Source: Polaribacter sejongensis (GTDB taxonomy: Bacteria > Bacteroidota > Bacteroidia > Flavobacteriales > Flavobacteriaceae). From it: a DNA stretch of 64,000 nucleotides. Below the pieces are notes generated by a model. That model was not told the DNA's origin. It did no database searches and saw only the letters and a program-made list of their open reading frames with translations. Location: contig NZ_CP150667.1 of assembly GCF_038024065.1 (NCBI RefSeq), positions 3,231,501 to 3,295,500 of the forward strand, written 5' to 3'. The translations under genes and the position numbers were made by a program. This document shows positions 33,934-41,750 of this stretch, in pieces (the first letter of the stretch is position 1; the number at the start of each line of letters is the position of its first letter).

Positions 33934-35556
33934 TTATTCAGGATTCTTAACAGTAAACACATTTCCGTCTAAGTAGTAGTTTGCACGTAATTTTAATTCC
34001 TGAGGATAATAAATAATGCTTTCTGGTTGTTGTTTTAGCAAGTAATTACCAGTGTCCCATTTATTGTTTTTATTTTCATCAATAATGGCTCTAATAAAAT
34101 AGGTTTTTGGTTCTAATAGATTGTATCGTATTTGACCAGAACCTGAAATAAAACGTCTTTCTATAAGTTTGTCTTTGTTTTTTCCTTCTAAAAGTTCAAT
34201 AATTAAATGATTAGAAGTTTCGTTTACAATATCCATGGTAATTCTTCCGTAATCTTCAATTTCTTTTGTAGTAAATTTATAATTTAAGGTATCATTTTTT
34301 TGTTCAAAGATATCAGAAATAGCGTCTGGCATCATCTTAAAAGCATATTTCTGTTGTGGTTCTTTATCAAAAACAAAGGCTATTTTATTTTCTATGTTAG
34401 AAATAATACTAACAAAAGGAACTGACAATGTATCTTTATCTATCAAGGTAATCTTGCTCGTATCAATTTTTACAAGCGGGTTATTTCCTTTTATAAAAAA
34501 AGTATCTCTAAGTTGTAATGTTCCACTTACAGAAGAGCTTAAAATTAATGAGTCTGTTTTTTTCTTACGAAGTTTTACCGTAACCGTATCTATAAACCTA
34601 TCGTTTGTAACTATAAAATTTAAAGAATCTGCTTCAAAAGGTTTGTACCAGTAATTTAGTGTGTCTTTATCCATTTGAAGTTTAGAAACACTTTTAAAAT
34701 CATCCGGAGTATCAGAAATAATTTGAACTTTTAAATCTTTTATTTCACCTTCATAACCAAATTCAATCTTACCTCTCGTAATTTCTTTTCCACGTTTAAA
34801 TGAATAAGGTTGAGTTTCTTTAAACAATATTATTGGTTTTTTTATAATACTATCTCTAGGTAAAGTTATGGTATCTGTAAAAAAACCTATTTTATCTTCT
34901 TTAGGATTAAAAAGGTAATCATTAATAGATTCTTTTAATGCAATCATTAAATACTTACCTTCTTTTAAGTTAGTAAGATTAAAAAGTGAAGTATCTAAAG
35001 AGTTTGCTACATAATTCGGTTTGTTTTTAAAAACAATAGAATCTGTAAAAGAACTATCAATTTTATACAAAAGAACATTAATGTTTTTCTGAATTTCGTC
35101 TGAGGAAGCATCTTTAATTGCTCCAGAAGTAGAAAGTGAATCTATATATTTTCCGGTAGAAAAAACATATTTAAAGTTTTCTAACTTATTTCCTTCATTA
35201 TTGTCTTCAATAGCGTTACCAAAGTTTATAATATAAGTAGTGTTTTTAGTTAAAGTATCTAGAATTTCTATATTTAAAAATTTACTGGCTGTACTTTGTG
35301 GTGTAACCAATAAAGGTGTTTTTAAAGGAGGAGAAACAATAAGTTGTGTGTTTAGATCCTTTAATTTTATGTATTCATTAAAGTTAAGTTCTATTTCTTT
35401 TGCATCAAAATTAATAGTTTCATACGCAGGTGTAGAAGTAACAAACAAAGGTGCATCTTCATCTTTCGGGCCACCTTCAGGGTTTCCTGTTCTTGCGCAG
35501 TTGGTTAAAATTAGAATTGAAATGCTAAAAAAAATAAATTTAAAAAAGTGTCTCAC
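33934..35556 (-). CDS. Ig-like (SbsA/Big_5-type) domain lipoprotein
   Basis: The 540-residue lipoprotein has a lipobox ending ILTNC (Cys20) and a conserved start to the mature protein (ARTGNPEGGPKDEDAPLF). Residues about 35-135 form an SbsA Ig-like domain (FNEYIKLKDLNTQLIVSPPL, then TYIINFGNAIEDNNEGN), followed by beta-rich stretches and a C-terminal carboxypeptidase-like part (LLEPKTYFIRAIIDENKNNK, WDTGNYLLKQQPE). The apparent start is GTG at 35556; there is no nearby ATG giving the signal peptide. Role unknown; presumed surface or outer-membrane structural protein, conserved in Bacteroidota as far as I recall. Confidence 0.82.
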   Translation of the reverse strand: MRHFFKFIFFSISILILTNCARTGNPEGGPKDEDAPLFVTSTPAYETINFDAKEIELNFNEYIKLKDLNTQLIVSPPLKTPLLVTPQSTASKFLNIEILDTLTKNTTYIINFGNAIEDNNEGNKLENFKYVFSTGKYIDSLSTSGAIKDASSDEIQKNINVLLYKIDSSFTDSIVFKNKPNYVANSLDTSLFNLTNLKEGKYLMIALKESINDYLFNPKEDKIGFFTDTITLPRDSIIKKPIILFKETQPYSFKRGKEITRGKIEFGYEGEIKDLKVQIISDTPDDFKSVSKLQMDKDTLNYWYKPFEADSLNFIVTNDRFIDTVTVKLRKKKTDSLILSSSVSGTLQLRDTFFIKGNNPLVKIDTSKITLIDKDTLSVPFVSIISNIENKIAFVFDKEPQQKYAFKMMPDAISDIFEQKNDTLNYKFTTKEIEDYGRITMDIVNETSNHLIIELLEGKNKDKLIERRFISGSGQIRYNLLEPKTYFIRAIIDENKNNKWDTGNYLLKQQPESIIYYPQELKLRANYYLDGNVFTVKNPE

Positions 35557-35612
35557 AAAAAGTAAATTTTATACAAATTAACAATATATTTTTGACTTAA
35601 AAATCATAAAGT

Positions 35613-36299
35613 TTATTCGGTGTATGCCATTGTTAAAATACTAATTTTTACACCTTCGGTTTTTTGCAGTTCTTTTGCACATGCTTCTAGGGTTGCGCCA
35701 GTTGTAATAACATCATCAATTAGTAAAATGTGTTTGTTTTTTAAGGCTGCTACATTAGATAACTGAAATTTGGTGTCGTTATTATTAAAACGCTCAAAAC
35801 GAGCCTTAAAAGTTTGAGTTTTTGAAGTAGAGGTTCTTAATAAAATATCTTCTACAAAGGGTTTTTCTAGATGATTACTCAAGGCCTTACCAAATTTTGA
35901 AACTTGATTATAACCTCTTTCCCTTCGTTTTTTAGGATGTAACGGAACTGGAACAATAACGTCAATAGCAGAAAATTCATTATTTTCTATTAACATTTCT
36001 CCCAACCAATTTCCGAAAAAGACACCAACTTCTTCATTTCCTTTGTATTTTAATTCGTGAATTAATTTTTTGGTAATCCCTATTTTTCTGTAAAATAATA
36101 AAGAATATGCTTTTTCTATGGTAATTCTTCCATAGAATGTTTTAGTTATTTTATTTTCAGAATAGTTTGTAAAATTAGTTAAAGGTAAGTCGTGCCTGCA
36201 AAATGTACATATTGCATTTTCATTCTTAATGAGTTGATTATCGCAATTTGCACATAATTTAGGGTAAAAAAGATTGAATAAGTCTTTTAAAATTCGCAT
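35613..36299 (-). CDS. ComF-family phosphoribosyltransferase-like protein
   Basis: The 228-residue protein has a double zinc ribbon at the N-terminus (Cys16, Cys19, Cys31, Cys34) and a type I phosphoribosyltransferase domain with the PRPP loop ILLIDDVITTGAT near the end. KRRERGYNQVSKFGKAL is the usual ComF/GntX central motif. ComF proteins help take transforming DNA into the cytoplasm in competent bacteria, but homologues are widespread in non-competent ones. No other com genes are nearby. Monocistronic as far as visible. Confidence 0.92.
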   Translation of the reverse strand: MRILKDLFNLFYPKLCANCDNQLIKNENAICTFCRHDLPLTNFTNYSENKITKTFYGRITIEKAYSLLFYRKIGITKKLIHELKYKGNEEVGVFFGNWLGEMLIENNEFSAIDVIVPVPLHPKKRRERGYNQVSKFGKALSNHLEKPFVEDILLRTSTSKTQTFKARFERFNNNDTKFQLSNVAALKNKHILLIDDVITTGATLEACAKELQKTEGVKISILTMAYTE

Positions 36300-36351
36300 T
36301 TTTACAAAGCCTTTTTTTTAGAAAGATAAGATTATAATTTAAGAACAAGAT

Positions 36352-36915
36352 TTGAACAACAGAATAAATTTTTTAAAAGAGTCAATTAAGAACTTAAAGA
36401 CCTTAGGAACCGTTACACCGAGTTCTCGATTTTTGGCAGAAAGAATGTTAAAGAAAATAGATTTTTCTAAAGTAGAAGTTTTAGTAGAATTTGGTCCTGG
36501 AAACGGAGCGATAACCAAACTTATTTTAGAGAAGTTGCCCATTAATGCAACTCTAATTTGTTTTGAAATTAATGATTGTTTTTACAATGAACTATCCGAA
36601 ATAAAAAATAAGCAACTAATTGTTGTAAAATCATCTGCAGAAAAAATTGAAGAAGAACTGAAAAAACTCAACTTAAATAAAACGTGTCACATTATTTCTA
36701 GTTTGCCTTTAACGATCATTCCGGAGGAAGTTACAGATGAAATTTTAGAAAAATCTTTTCATGCTTTAGCAGATAATGGAACCTTTATTCAGTTTCAGTA
36801 TAGTTTAACATATTTTAAAAAACTTAAAAATGTGTTTAATGAATCTATATCTTTAGGTTTTGAGCCCTTAAATTTTCCTCCAGCTTTTGTTTATCATTGT
36901 AAAAAAGTAGGTTAA
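36352..36915 (+). CDS. Class I SAM-dependent methyltransferase (PmtA/KsgA-like)
   Basis: The 187-residue enzyme has SAM-binding motif I VEFGPGNGAITKLIL, the acidic strand end ICFEIN, and a post-motif segment ISSLPLTIIPEEV similar to phospholipid N-methyltransferases and rRNA dimethyltransferases. The TTG at 36352 is taken as the start because the N-terminus (MNNRINFLKESIKNLKTLG) is typical and no ATG is in range; the N-terminal FLKESIKNLKTLGTVTPSSR pattern favours a lipid-type enzyme. The substrate is uncertain. Confidence 0.78.
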   Translation: MNNRINFLKESIKNLKTLGTVTPSSRFLAERMLKKIDFSKVEVLVEFGPGNGAITKLILEKLPINATLICFEINDCFYNELSEIKNKQLIVVKSSAEKIEEELKKLNLNKTCHIISSLPLTIIPEEVTDEILEKSFHALADNGTFIQFQYSLTYFKKLKNVFNESISLGFEPLNFPPAFVYHCKKVG

Positions 36916-36919
36916 TTTT

Positions 36920-39436
36920 TTATTGATATCTTTTTATAAAAGTTTCTTTAACTCTTTCTGATAATAATAAATAAGGAATAATAATTCCTGTAGAAATAAA
37001 ACTTTTTATCAATTGATTTTCCTCTACACTTGTTAAACTATTAACACCTGTTAAAGCTGTTGCTATAAATGAGTCTGCTACTATAAATACAAAATAAACG
37101 ATTAAAAAGATTGCATATACTTTTGGGAAACTACTTCTCTTTTTTATAAATAAAAGAATAATTAGTGGTAAAAAGACTAAAACTGCTGCGTTAAATATTG
37201 TTTCAATAATCAATAATAGCCCTATAGAGAAACTAAAGTCTGCACCACCAAAATAGACTAACCAATCTCCATTTAAATATACTTCTGTATTTAATAAATC
37301 CATAAAAACTCTTATTGGTGAGATACAAAGTCCAATACCAATTAAAATTAACCAACCACCAATAGGTTTATTTTCTTGATAATAAGATTCAATTTTTGGT
37401 GTTACATCGTAGTGATAAAGTTTAAAAGCTAACCAAGTAAAAAAGATTAAAAAACAAATAAATACAAAAATGCCTAAGTATTTTAATGCTGAACCAGTTG
37501 AGGTAGAACTACCTCCTATATTATAGGAAATGTTATAGTTTAACTCACTATCTAGTTTTTTTAAGTCATTATAAAATGCAGGGAATTCGGCTACACTTAC
37601 AAAGTCTTTTTGTATTTTAAGTAAATGTTTTAAAGTTAATATGTTTTTAGACTTATTATATAATACATCAAAATCGTAAAAAATATTTGGAGAACTCAAG
37701 TTGAAATTATCTTCATCAACATTCCATTCTTCTGGTAACTCTACATTAATGGTATGGCTTCTTGTAATGGGATAGCTAAGTTCAAAAGGTGTTTCTCTTT
37801 CAATTTTAGAAGGCATTGATAGTACATTTGTTATTGTGTAAGGTGTAAAATCCACACCAATCTGGTTTTCCATGTATGATGGTTGCCAAATACTATCAAT
37901 CTTATAAGTTTCATTTATTGTAAATGTGTTTGTTTTAAGATTGTCTGTATATTCGGGTTTACCTAAACTTTTTATATTCGCATGATAGTCTGAGTAAAAT
38001 TTTTCAAACTCCTTTTGGATGTTGATAATACTATTGTTTTTAAAATAAAAACGAATATTATCTGCTTCTGCTTCACTGTAAACACTAGTTATTTTTAAGA
38101 TTGCACCTTTGCCAACTTCCTCTAAAATATAATTATCTGTTATATCGATGGTATTTTCTGCAAACGGAAAAATTTCTTCAAAACCTTTATTTCCTTTTTT
38201 AAGAACTAATCCAAATCTATAATCAGGAAAAACAACTTTATTAAAAGTACCACCTTGATTTGTGATTGTTGGATCATACCAACGCTCACCTTCATTACCA
38301 TCGATAACTTTAACTACACAATGATTAAAATGAGCAGGATTTGGCAATAAGTTGGTAACCGTTTTCTTTAGATAAGTACTCACTAAAACAGGATACGCTT
38401 CAATGTTCATTTGATTAAGCATGGTTACTAATAATAGACTTTTGTCTTTACAGTCACCAAATCGTTGGTTATAAACCTTGTTGGGAGACGAAGGCTTATA
38501 GGCGCTAATTCCGTTTTCTAACCCTAAATATCTTACTTCATCTTGCACAAACCTTAATGTCGCCTCTATTTTTTGACCTTTAGTATTGTTTTCTTTATCA
38601 ATTTCCTTAATTTTTTTTAATAGACTAGTAGATAGGTTGTCTTTAACTTTAAAAAGCTGAACACCCCAATCAATTAAATTCTCCCAAGATTTGTAATTAC
38701 CTATTTCTATAAAGTTAGCGTCTAGAAACCAAGAAGGTGTGTTGTCTTCAAAATGTGTAGCGCTTATGTTTTCTTCTAATAAAGAATACGTGTATTTGTT
38801 ATTATTAAAAGTTTCTTTAAATTTTAATTGGTTTTTAAATGACTTTACTTCAAGTTTGTTTTTAGAGTTAATTTTGATGTTTATTTTACCTATCGGATGG
38901 GAGTTATCTAAATTATAATATTCTGCAAAATAATTTTTATGAATAGGGTTGTAGCCCTTTCGTGTAAAACTATAGGCTATAATATCTCCAACTCTTACAT
39001 CACTTATATGGGTTACTGCAGACAAACTACCGTCATATATATAATTTTCTGCATCTAACTCTTGTCTTATAGTTTGAAACTCTGAACTGTTGAGTTTACT
39101 GATAGTTTGGCCGTTTCTGATAATATCAATTTCATGAAAACTAAGGTTTTGATAACTTGGGTCAAAAGAAATATTAATACTCGATGCTTCTTGTATACCT
39201 ACATTTTCCGTAATTTTAGTGACAACTTTAAAGTAATTCTCTTCGCTATCTACCTGTGTTTGCTGATCGTATAAGAGAATTAAAGTTCCTTGTGTTACTT
39301 CATCTAAATCAATATTTGGCTCGCTTGCATACGTTTGTATTTCAACCCAATTAGGTGTTGATGTTTTTTTAATCTGAGCAAAATTTAAAGAGATAAAAAG
39401 GAAGGAGAAAACAACCGTAAAAAGGCTTTTTAACAT
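36920..39436 (-). CDS. DUF3857/transglutaminase-like protein with C-terminal DUF2569-like membrane domain
   Basis: The 838-residue protein has a signal peptide (1-20), a DUF3857 beta-domain (about 50-230), a transglutaminase-like core (about 270-400) with Cys near 328 (FGDCKDKSLLLVTMLNQ), His in HFNHCVV and Asp in RWYDPT, then a beta-rich segment. After a helix at about 650 it ends with four or so hydrophobic segments (GGWLILIGIGLCISPIRV and others) resembling DUF2569. The first part is a common Bacteroidota periplasmic arrangement; the fused membrane part is unusual. It is divergent from glyS and has its own promoter box. Confidence 0.85.
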   Translation of the reverse strand: MLKSLFTVVFSFLFISLNFAQIKKTSTPNWVEIQTYASEPNIDLDEVTQGTLILLYDQQTQVDSEENYFKVVTKITENVGIQEASSINISFDPSYQNLSFHEIDIIRNGQTISKLNSSEFQTIRQELDAENYIYDGSLSAVTHISDVRVGDIIAYSFTRKGYNPIHKNYFAEYYNLDNSHPIGKINIKINSKNKLEVKSFKNQLKFKETFNNNKYTYSLLEENISATHFEDNTPSWFLDANFIEIGNYKSWENLIDWGVQLFKVKDNLSTSLLKKIKEIDKENNTKGQKIEATLRFVQDEVRYLGLENGISAYKPSSPNKVYNQRFGDCKDKSLLLVTMLNQMNIEAYPVLVSTYLKKTVTNLLPNPAHFNHCVVKVIDGNEGERWYDPTITNQGGTFNKVVFPDYRFGLVLKKGNKGFEEIFPFAENTIDITDNYILEEVGKGAILKITSVYSEAEADNIRFYFKNNSIINIQKEFEKFYSDYHANIKSLGKPEYTDNLKTNTFTINETYKIDSIWQPSYMENQIGVDFTPYTITNVLSMPSKIERETPFELSYPITRSHTINVELPEEWNVDEDNFNLSSPNIFYDFDVLYNKSKNILTLKHLLKIQKDFVSVAEFPAFYNDLKKLDSELNYNISYNIGGSSTSTGSALKYLGIFVFICFLIFFTWLAFKLYHYDVTPKIESYYQENKPIGGWLILIGIGLCISPIRVFMDLLNTEVYLNGDWLVYFGGADFSFSIGLLLIIETIFNAAVLVFLPLIILLFIKKRSSFPKVYAIFLIVYFVFIVADSFIATALTGVNSLTSVEENQLIKSFISTGIIIPYLLLSERVKETFIKRYQ

Positions 39437-39452
39437 GTTATAAAAGTTTTAA

Positions 39453-39460
39453 CAAAAGTA
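39453..39460 (-). promoter_or_regulatory. -7 promoter box TACTTTTG for the DUF3857 gene
   Basis: The minus strand reads TACTTTTG, an exact TAnnTTTG match, 16 bases before the start at 39436, in the 70-base divergent region with glyS. Confidence 0.5.
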
Positions 39461-39494
39461 ATTTTTAATATATAAAAAATTGATATAAATAATT

Positions 39495-39502
39495 TATTTT
39501 TG
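39495..39502 (+). promoter_or_regulatory. -7 promoter box TATTTTTG four bases before the glyS start codon
   Basis: TATTTTTG exactly matches TAnnTTTG and is followed by CTGC and ATG. Transcription would start at or beside the A of the start codon, giving a message without a leader. Confidence 0.5.
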
Positions 39503-39506
39503 CTGC

Positions 39507-41048
39507 ATGGCAAAACAAGAAGATCAATTTAAGAAAGTATTATCGCACGCTAAAGAATATGGTTATGTTTTTCAGTCTTCTGAAATTTATGACGGATTAA
39601 GTGCGGTTTACGATTATGCTCAAAACGGAGTTGAGCTAAAGAAAAATATTAGAGATTATTGGTGGAAAGCAATGGTGCAAATGCACGATAACATTGTAGG
39701 TATAGATGCTTCTATATTAATGCATCCTACAACTTGGAAAGCTTCTGGACACGTAGATGCTTTTAACGATCCATTAATTGATAACAAAGATTCTAAAAAA
39801 CGTTACAGAGCTGATGTTTTAATTGAAGAATATTGTGCTAAAATTGAAGGTAAAATAAATAAAGAAGTTGCTAAAGCAGAAAAACGTTTTGGTGATGCTT
39901 TTAATAAAGAAGAATTTTTAGCTACCAACGGAAGAGTTGTTGGGTATCAAGAAAAAATAAATACAATTTTAGCTAGAATGGGGTCTTCTCTAGAAAAAGA
40001 AGACTTAGCCGATGTAAAGTTGTTAATTGAAGAATTAGAAATTGCAGATCCTTTAACAGGTTCTAGAAATTGGACTGATGTAAAACAGTTTAATTTAATG
40101 TTTGGTACCAAATTAGGTGCTTCTGCAGAAACTGCAATGGATTTATATTTGCGTCCGGAAACTGCACAAGGAATTTTTGTAAATTTCTTAAACGTGCAAA
40201 AAACGGGTAGAATGAAAATTCCTTTCGGAATTGCACAAACTGGTAAGGCTTTTAGAAATGAAATTGTTGCAAGACAATTTATTTTTAGAATGCGTGAGTT
40301 TGAACAAATGGAAATGCAATTTTTTGTAAAACCAGGAACTCAAAAAGAATGGTACGATCAATGGAAAGAAACGCGTTTAAAATGGCATTTATCTTTAGGA
40401 ATGGGAGCGGAGAACTATCGTTTTCATGACCACGATAAATTAGCTCACTATGCAGATGCTGCAGCAGATATTGAGTTTAACTTCCCATTCGGATTTAAAG
40501 AATTAGAAGGTATTCACTCTCGTACAGATTTCGATTTAAAAGCACACGAAGAATTTTCTGGTAAGAAATTACAGTATTTCGATCACGAAGAAAATAAAAG
40601 TTACACACCTTATGTTGTAGAAACTTCTATTGGTTTAGATAGAATGTTTTTAGCTGTTTTCTCTAACTCTTTACAAGAGGAAGCGTTAGAAAATGGAACT
40701 ACAAGAACTGTTTTAAAATTACCTGCAGTTTTAGCGCCTTTTAAAGCAGCTATCTTTCCTTTAGTTAAAAAGGATGGTTTACCAGAAGTAGCGCGTGAAA
40801 TAATGGACGATTTAAAATGGGATTTCAACGTTTTTTACGATGAAAAAGATGCCGTTGGTAAACGTTATAGAAGACAAGATGCAGCAGGAACACCATTTTG
40901 TATTACTGTAGATCATGACACTTTAGAAGATAAATGTGTTACTATAAGACATAGAGACACTATGGAGCAAAAACGTGTTGCAATAGCTGATTTAAAAGAA
41001 ATTATTAAAGCAGAAGTAGCAGTTAAAACTTGGTTACAGAAAATGTAA
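39507..41048 (+). CDS. glyS: Glycine-tRNA ligase (homodimeric type)
   Basis: The 513-residue class II synthetase charges tRNA-Gly. Motif 2-like segments (RPETAQGIFVNFLNVQ, RNEIVARQFIFRMREFEQME) and motif 3 with the C-terminal anticodon domain (VVETSIGLDRMFLAVFSNS, YDEKDAVGKRYRRQDAAGTP) are intact. It is the homodimeric eukaryote/archaea-like form, as in Bacteroidota, not the alpha2-beta2 form. The length is close to normal. The promoter box directly before the start codon suggests a leaderless transcript. Confidence 0.96.
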   Translation: MAKQEDQFKKVLSHAKEYGYVFQSSEIYDGLSAVYDYAQNGVELKKNIRDYWWKAMVQMHDNIVGIDASILMHPTTWKASGHVDAFNDPLIDNKDSKKRYRADVLIEEYCAKIEGKINKEVAKAEKRFGDAFNKEEFLATNGRVVGYQEKINTILARMGSSLEKEDLADVKLLIEELEIADPLTGSRNWTDVKQFNLMFGTKLGASAETAMDLYLRPETAQGIFVNFLNVQKTGRMKIPFGIAQTGKAFRNEIVARQFIFRMREFEQMEMQFFVKPGTQKEWYDQWKETRLKWHLSLGMGAENYRFHDHDKLAHYADAAADIEFNFPFGFKELEGIHSRTDFDLKAHEEFSGKKLQYFDHEENKSYTPYVVETSIGLDRMFLAVFSNSLQEEALENGTTRTVLKLPAVLAPFKAAIFPLVKKDGLPEVAREIMDDLKWDFNVFYDEKDAVGKRYRRQDAAGTPFCITVDHDTLEDKCVTIRHRDTMEQKRVAIADLKEIIKAEVAVKTWLQKM

Positions 41049-41063
41049 TTAAAGTTTAAGGAT

Positions 41064-41103
41064 AAAAAAAGCTGAATCTCAATTGAGATTCAGCTTTTTT
41101 TTT
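41064..41103. terminator. Bidirectional terminator between glyS and the HMA lipoprotein gene
   Basis: GCTGAATCTCAATTGAGATTCAGC is described here by its arms: GCTGAATCTC and GAGATTCAGC pair perfectly with an AATT loop, with an A run before and a long T run after. It ends both converging transcripts. Confidence 0.9.
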
Positions 41104-41121
41104 TTGCTTTTAAAATAAGTG

Positions 41122-41610
41122 TTATGCTGCTATTTTGTCTGCACAACAAGCCATTTTACAGTCTTCTTTACAAAATGTTGTTCCATCTTCATTAACAGAG
41201 CAACAAGCTTTCTCTGTTTCTGTAGCAGTTGTTTTATTCTGGCAAGTTTCTTTACAATCTTCTGTACAAGTATGTGCTACTTTTTTAGGAGCAATAGAAG
41301 CTTTATAAAGTTCTCCGCCAGCAATACCGCTAACAAAAGCAACTAAATCTTCTTTAGAAGTTGTGTTTGCATCAAACGCAATGTTTGCAATGCTGTCTGT
41401 AAAAACAACTTTTGCATCTATAACACCTTCCTTTTTAGATAATTTAGATTGAATCGTTTTTGCACAACCAATTTCGCAAGTCATACCAGAAATAGCTAAA
41501 GAAACGTTCTCTTTCTGTACAGGTAATTTTTCTTTTTTAACTTCATTTTTACATCCTATTAAAAGGAAACAAGCAAGTGCGAAAGAAAATAATATTTTTT
41601 GAATTTTCAT
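41122..41610 (-). CDS. Heavy-metal-associated (HMA) lipoprotein with cysteine-rich tail
   Basis: The 162-residue lipoprotein has a lipobox ending LLIGC (Cys20) and an HMA ferredoxin-like domain at about 35-105. The metal motif is GMTCEIGC (Cys45, Cys49), a CxxxC variant of the usual CxxC. The tail from about 110 carries nine cysteines in clusters (HTCTEDCKETC, KACC, FCKEDCKMACC), like a small metallothionein. It probably binds copper or another soft metal at the cell envelope. No P-type ATPase or regulator is adjacent. A TAAATTTG promoter box lies at 41636. Confidence 0.85.
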   Translation of the reverse strand: MKIQKILFSFALACFLLIGCKNEVKKEKLPVQKENVSLAISGMTCEIGCAKTIQSKLSKKEGVIDAKVVFTDSIANIAFDANTTSKEDLVAFVSGIAGGELYKASIAPKKVAHTCTEDCKETCQNKTTATETEKACCSVNEDGTTFCKEDCKMACCADKIAA

Positions 41611-41635
41611 TATTATAAGTTATAAAATTATTTTA

Positions 41636-41643
41636 CAAATTTA
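41636..41643 (-). promoter_or_regulatory. -7 promoter box TAAATTTG for the HMA lipoprotein gene
   Basis: The minus strand reads TAAATTTG, an exact TAnnTTTG match, 25 bases before the start codon at 41610. Confidence 0.5.
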
Positions 41644-41700
41644 TCAATAAATGCGTTGGTATTTAAATATTTATAGAGTTTTGTACTAATTTTACATAAA

Positions 41701-41732
41701 AAAAGGTTGAAAACCGAAATTTTCAACCTTTT
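41701..41732 (-). terminator. Terminator of the M16 protease operon
   Basis: AAAAGGTTGAAAA pairs with TTTTCAACCTTTT in a 13-bp stem around CCGAAA. The A run on its left is the T tract of the minus-strand transcript ending at 41751. Confidence 0.85.
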
Positions 41733-41750
41733 ATACTTTTTTAAAGTAGC

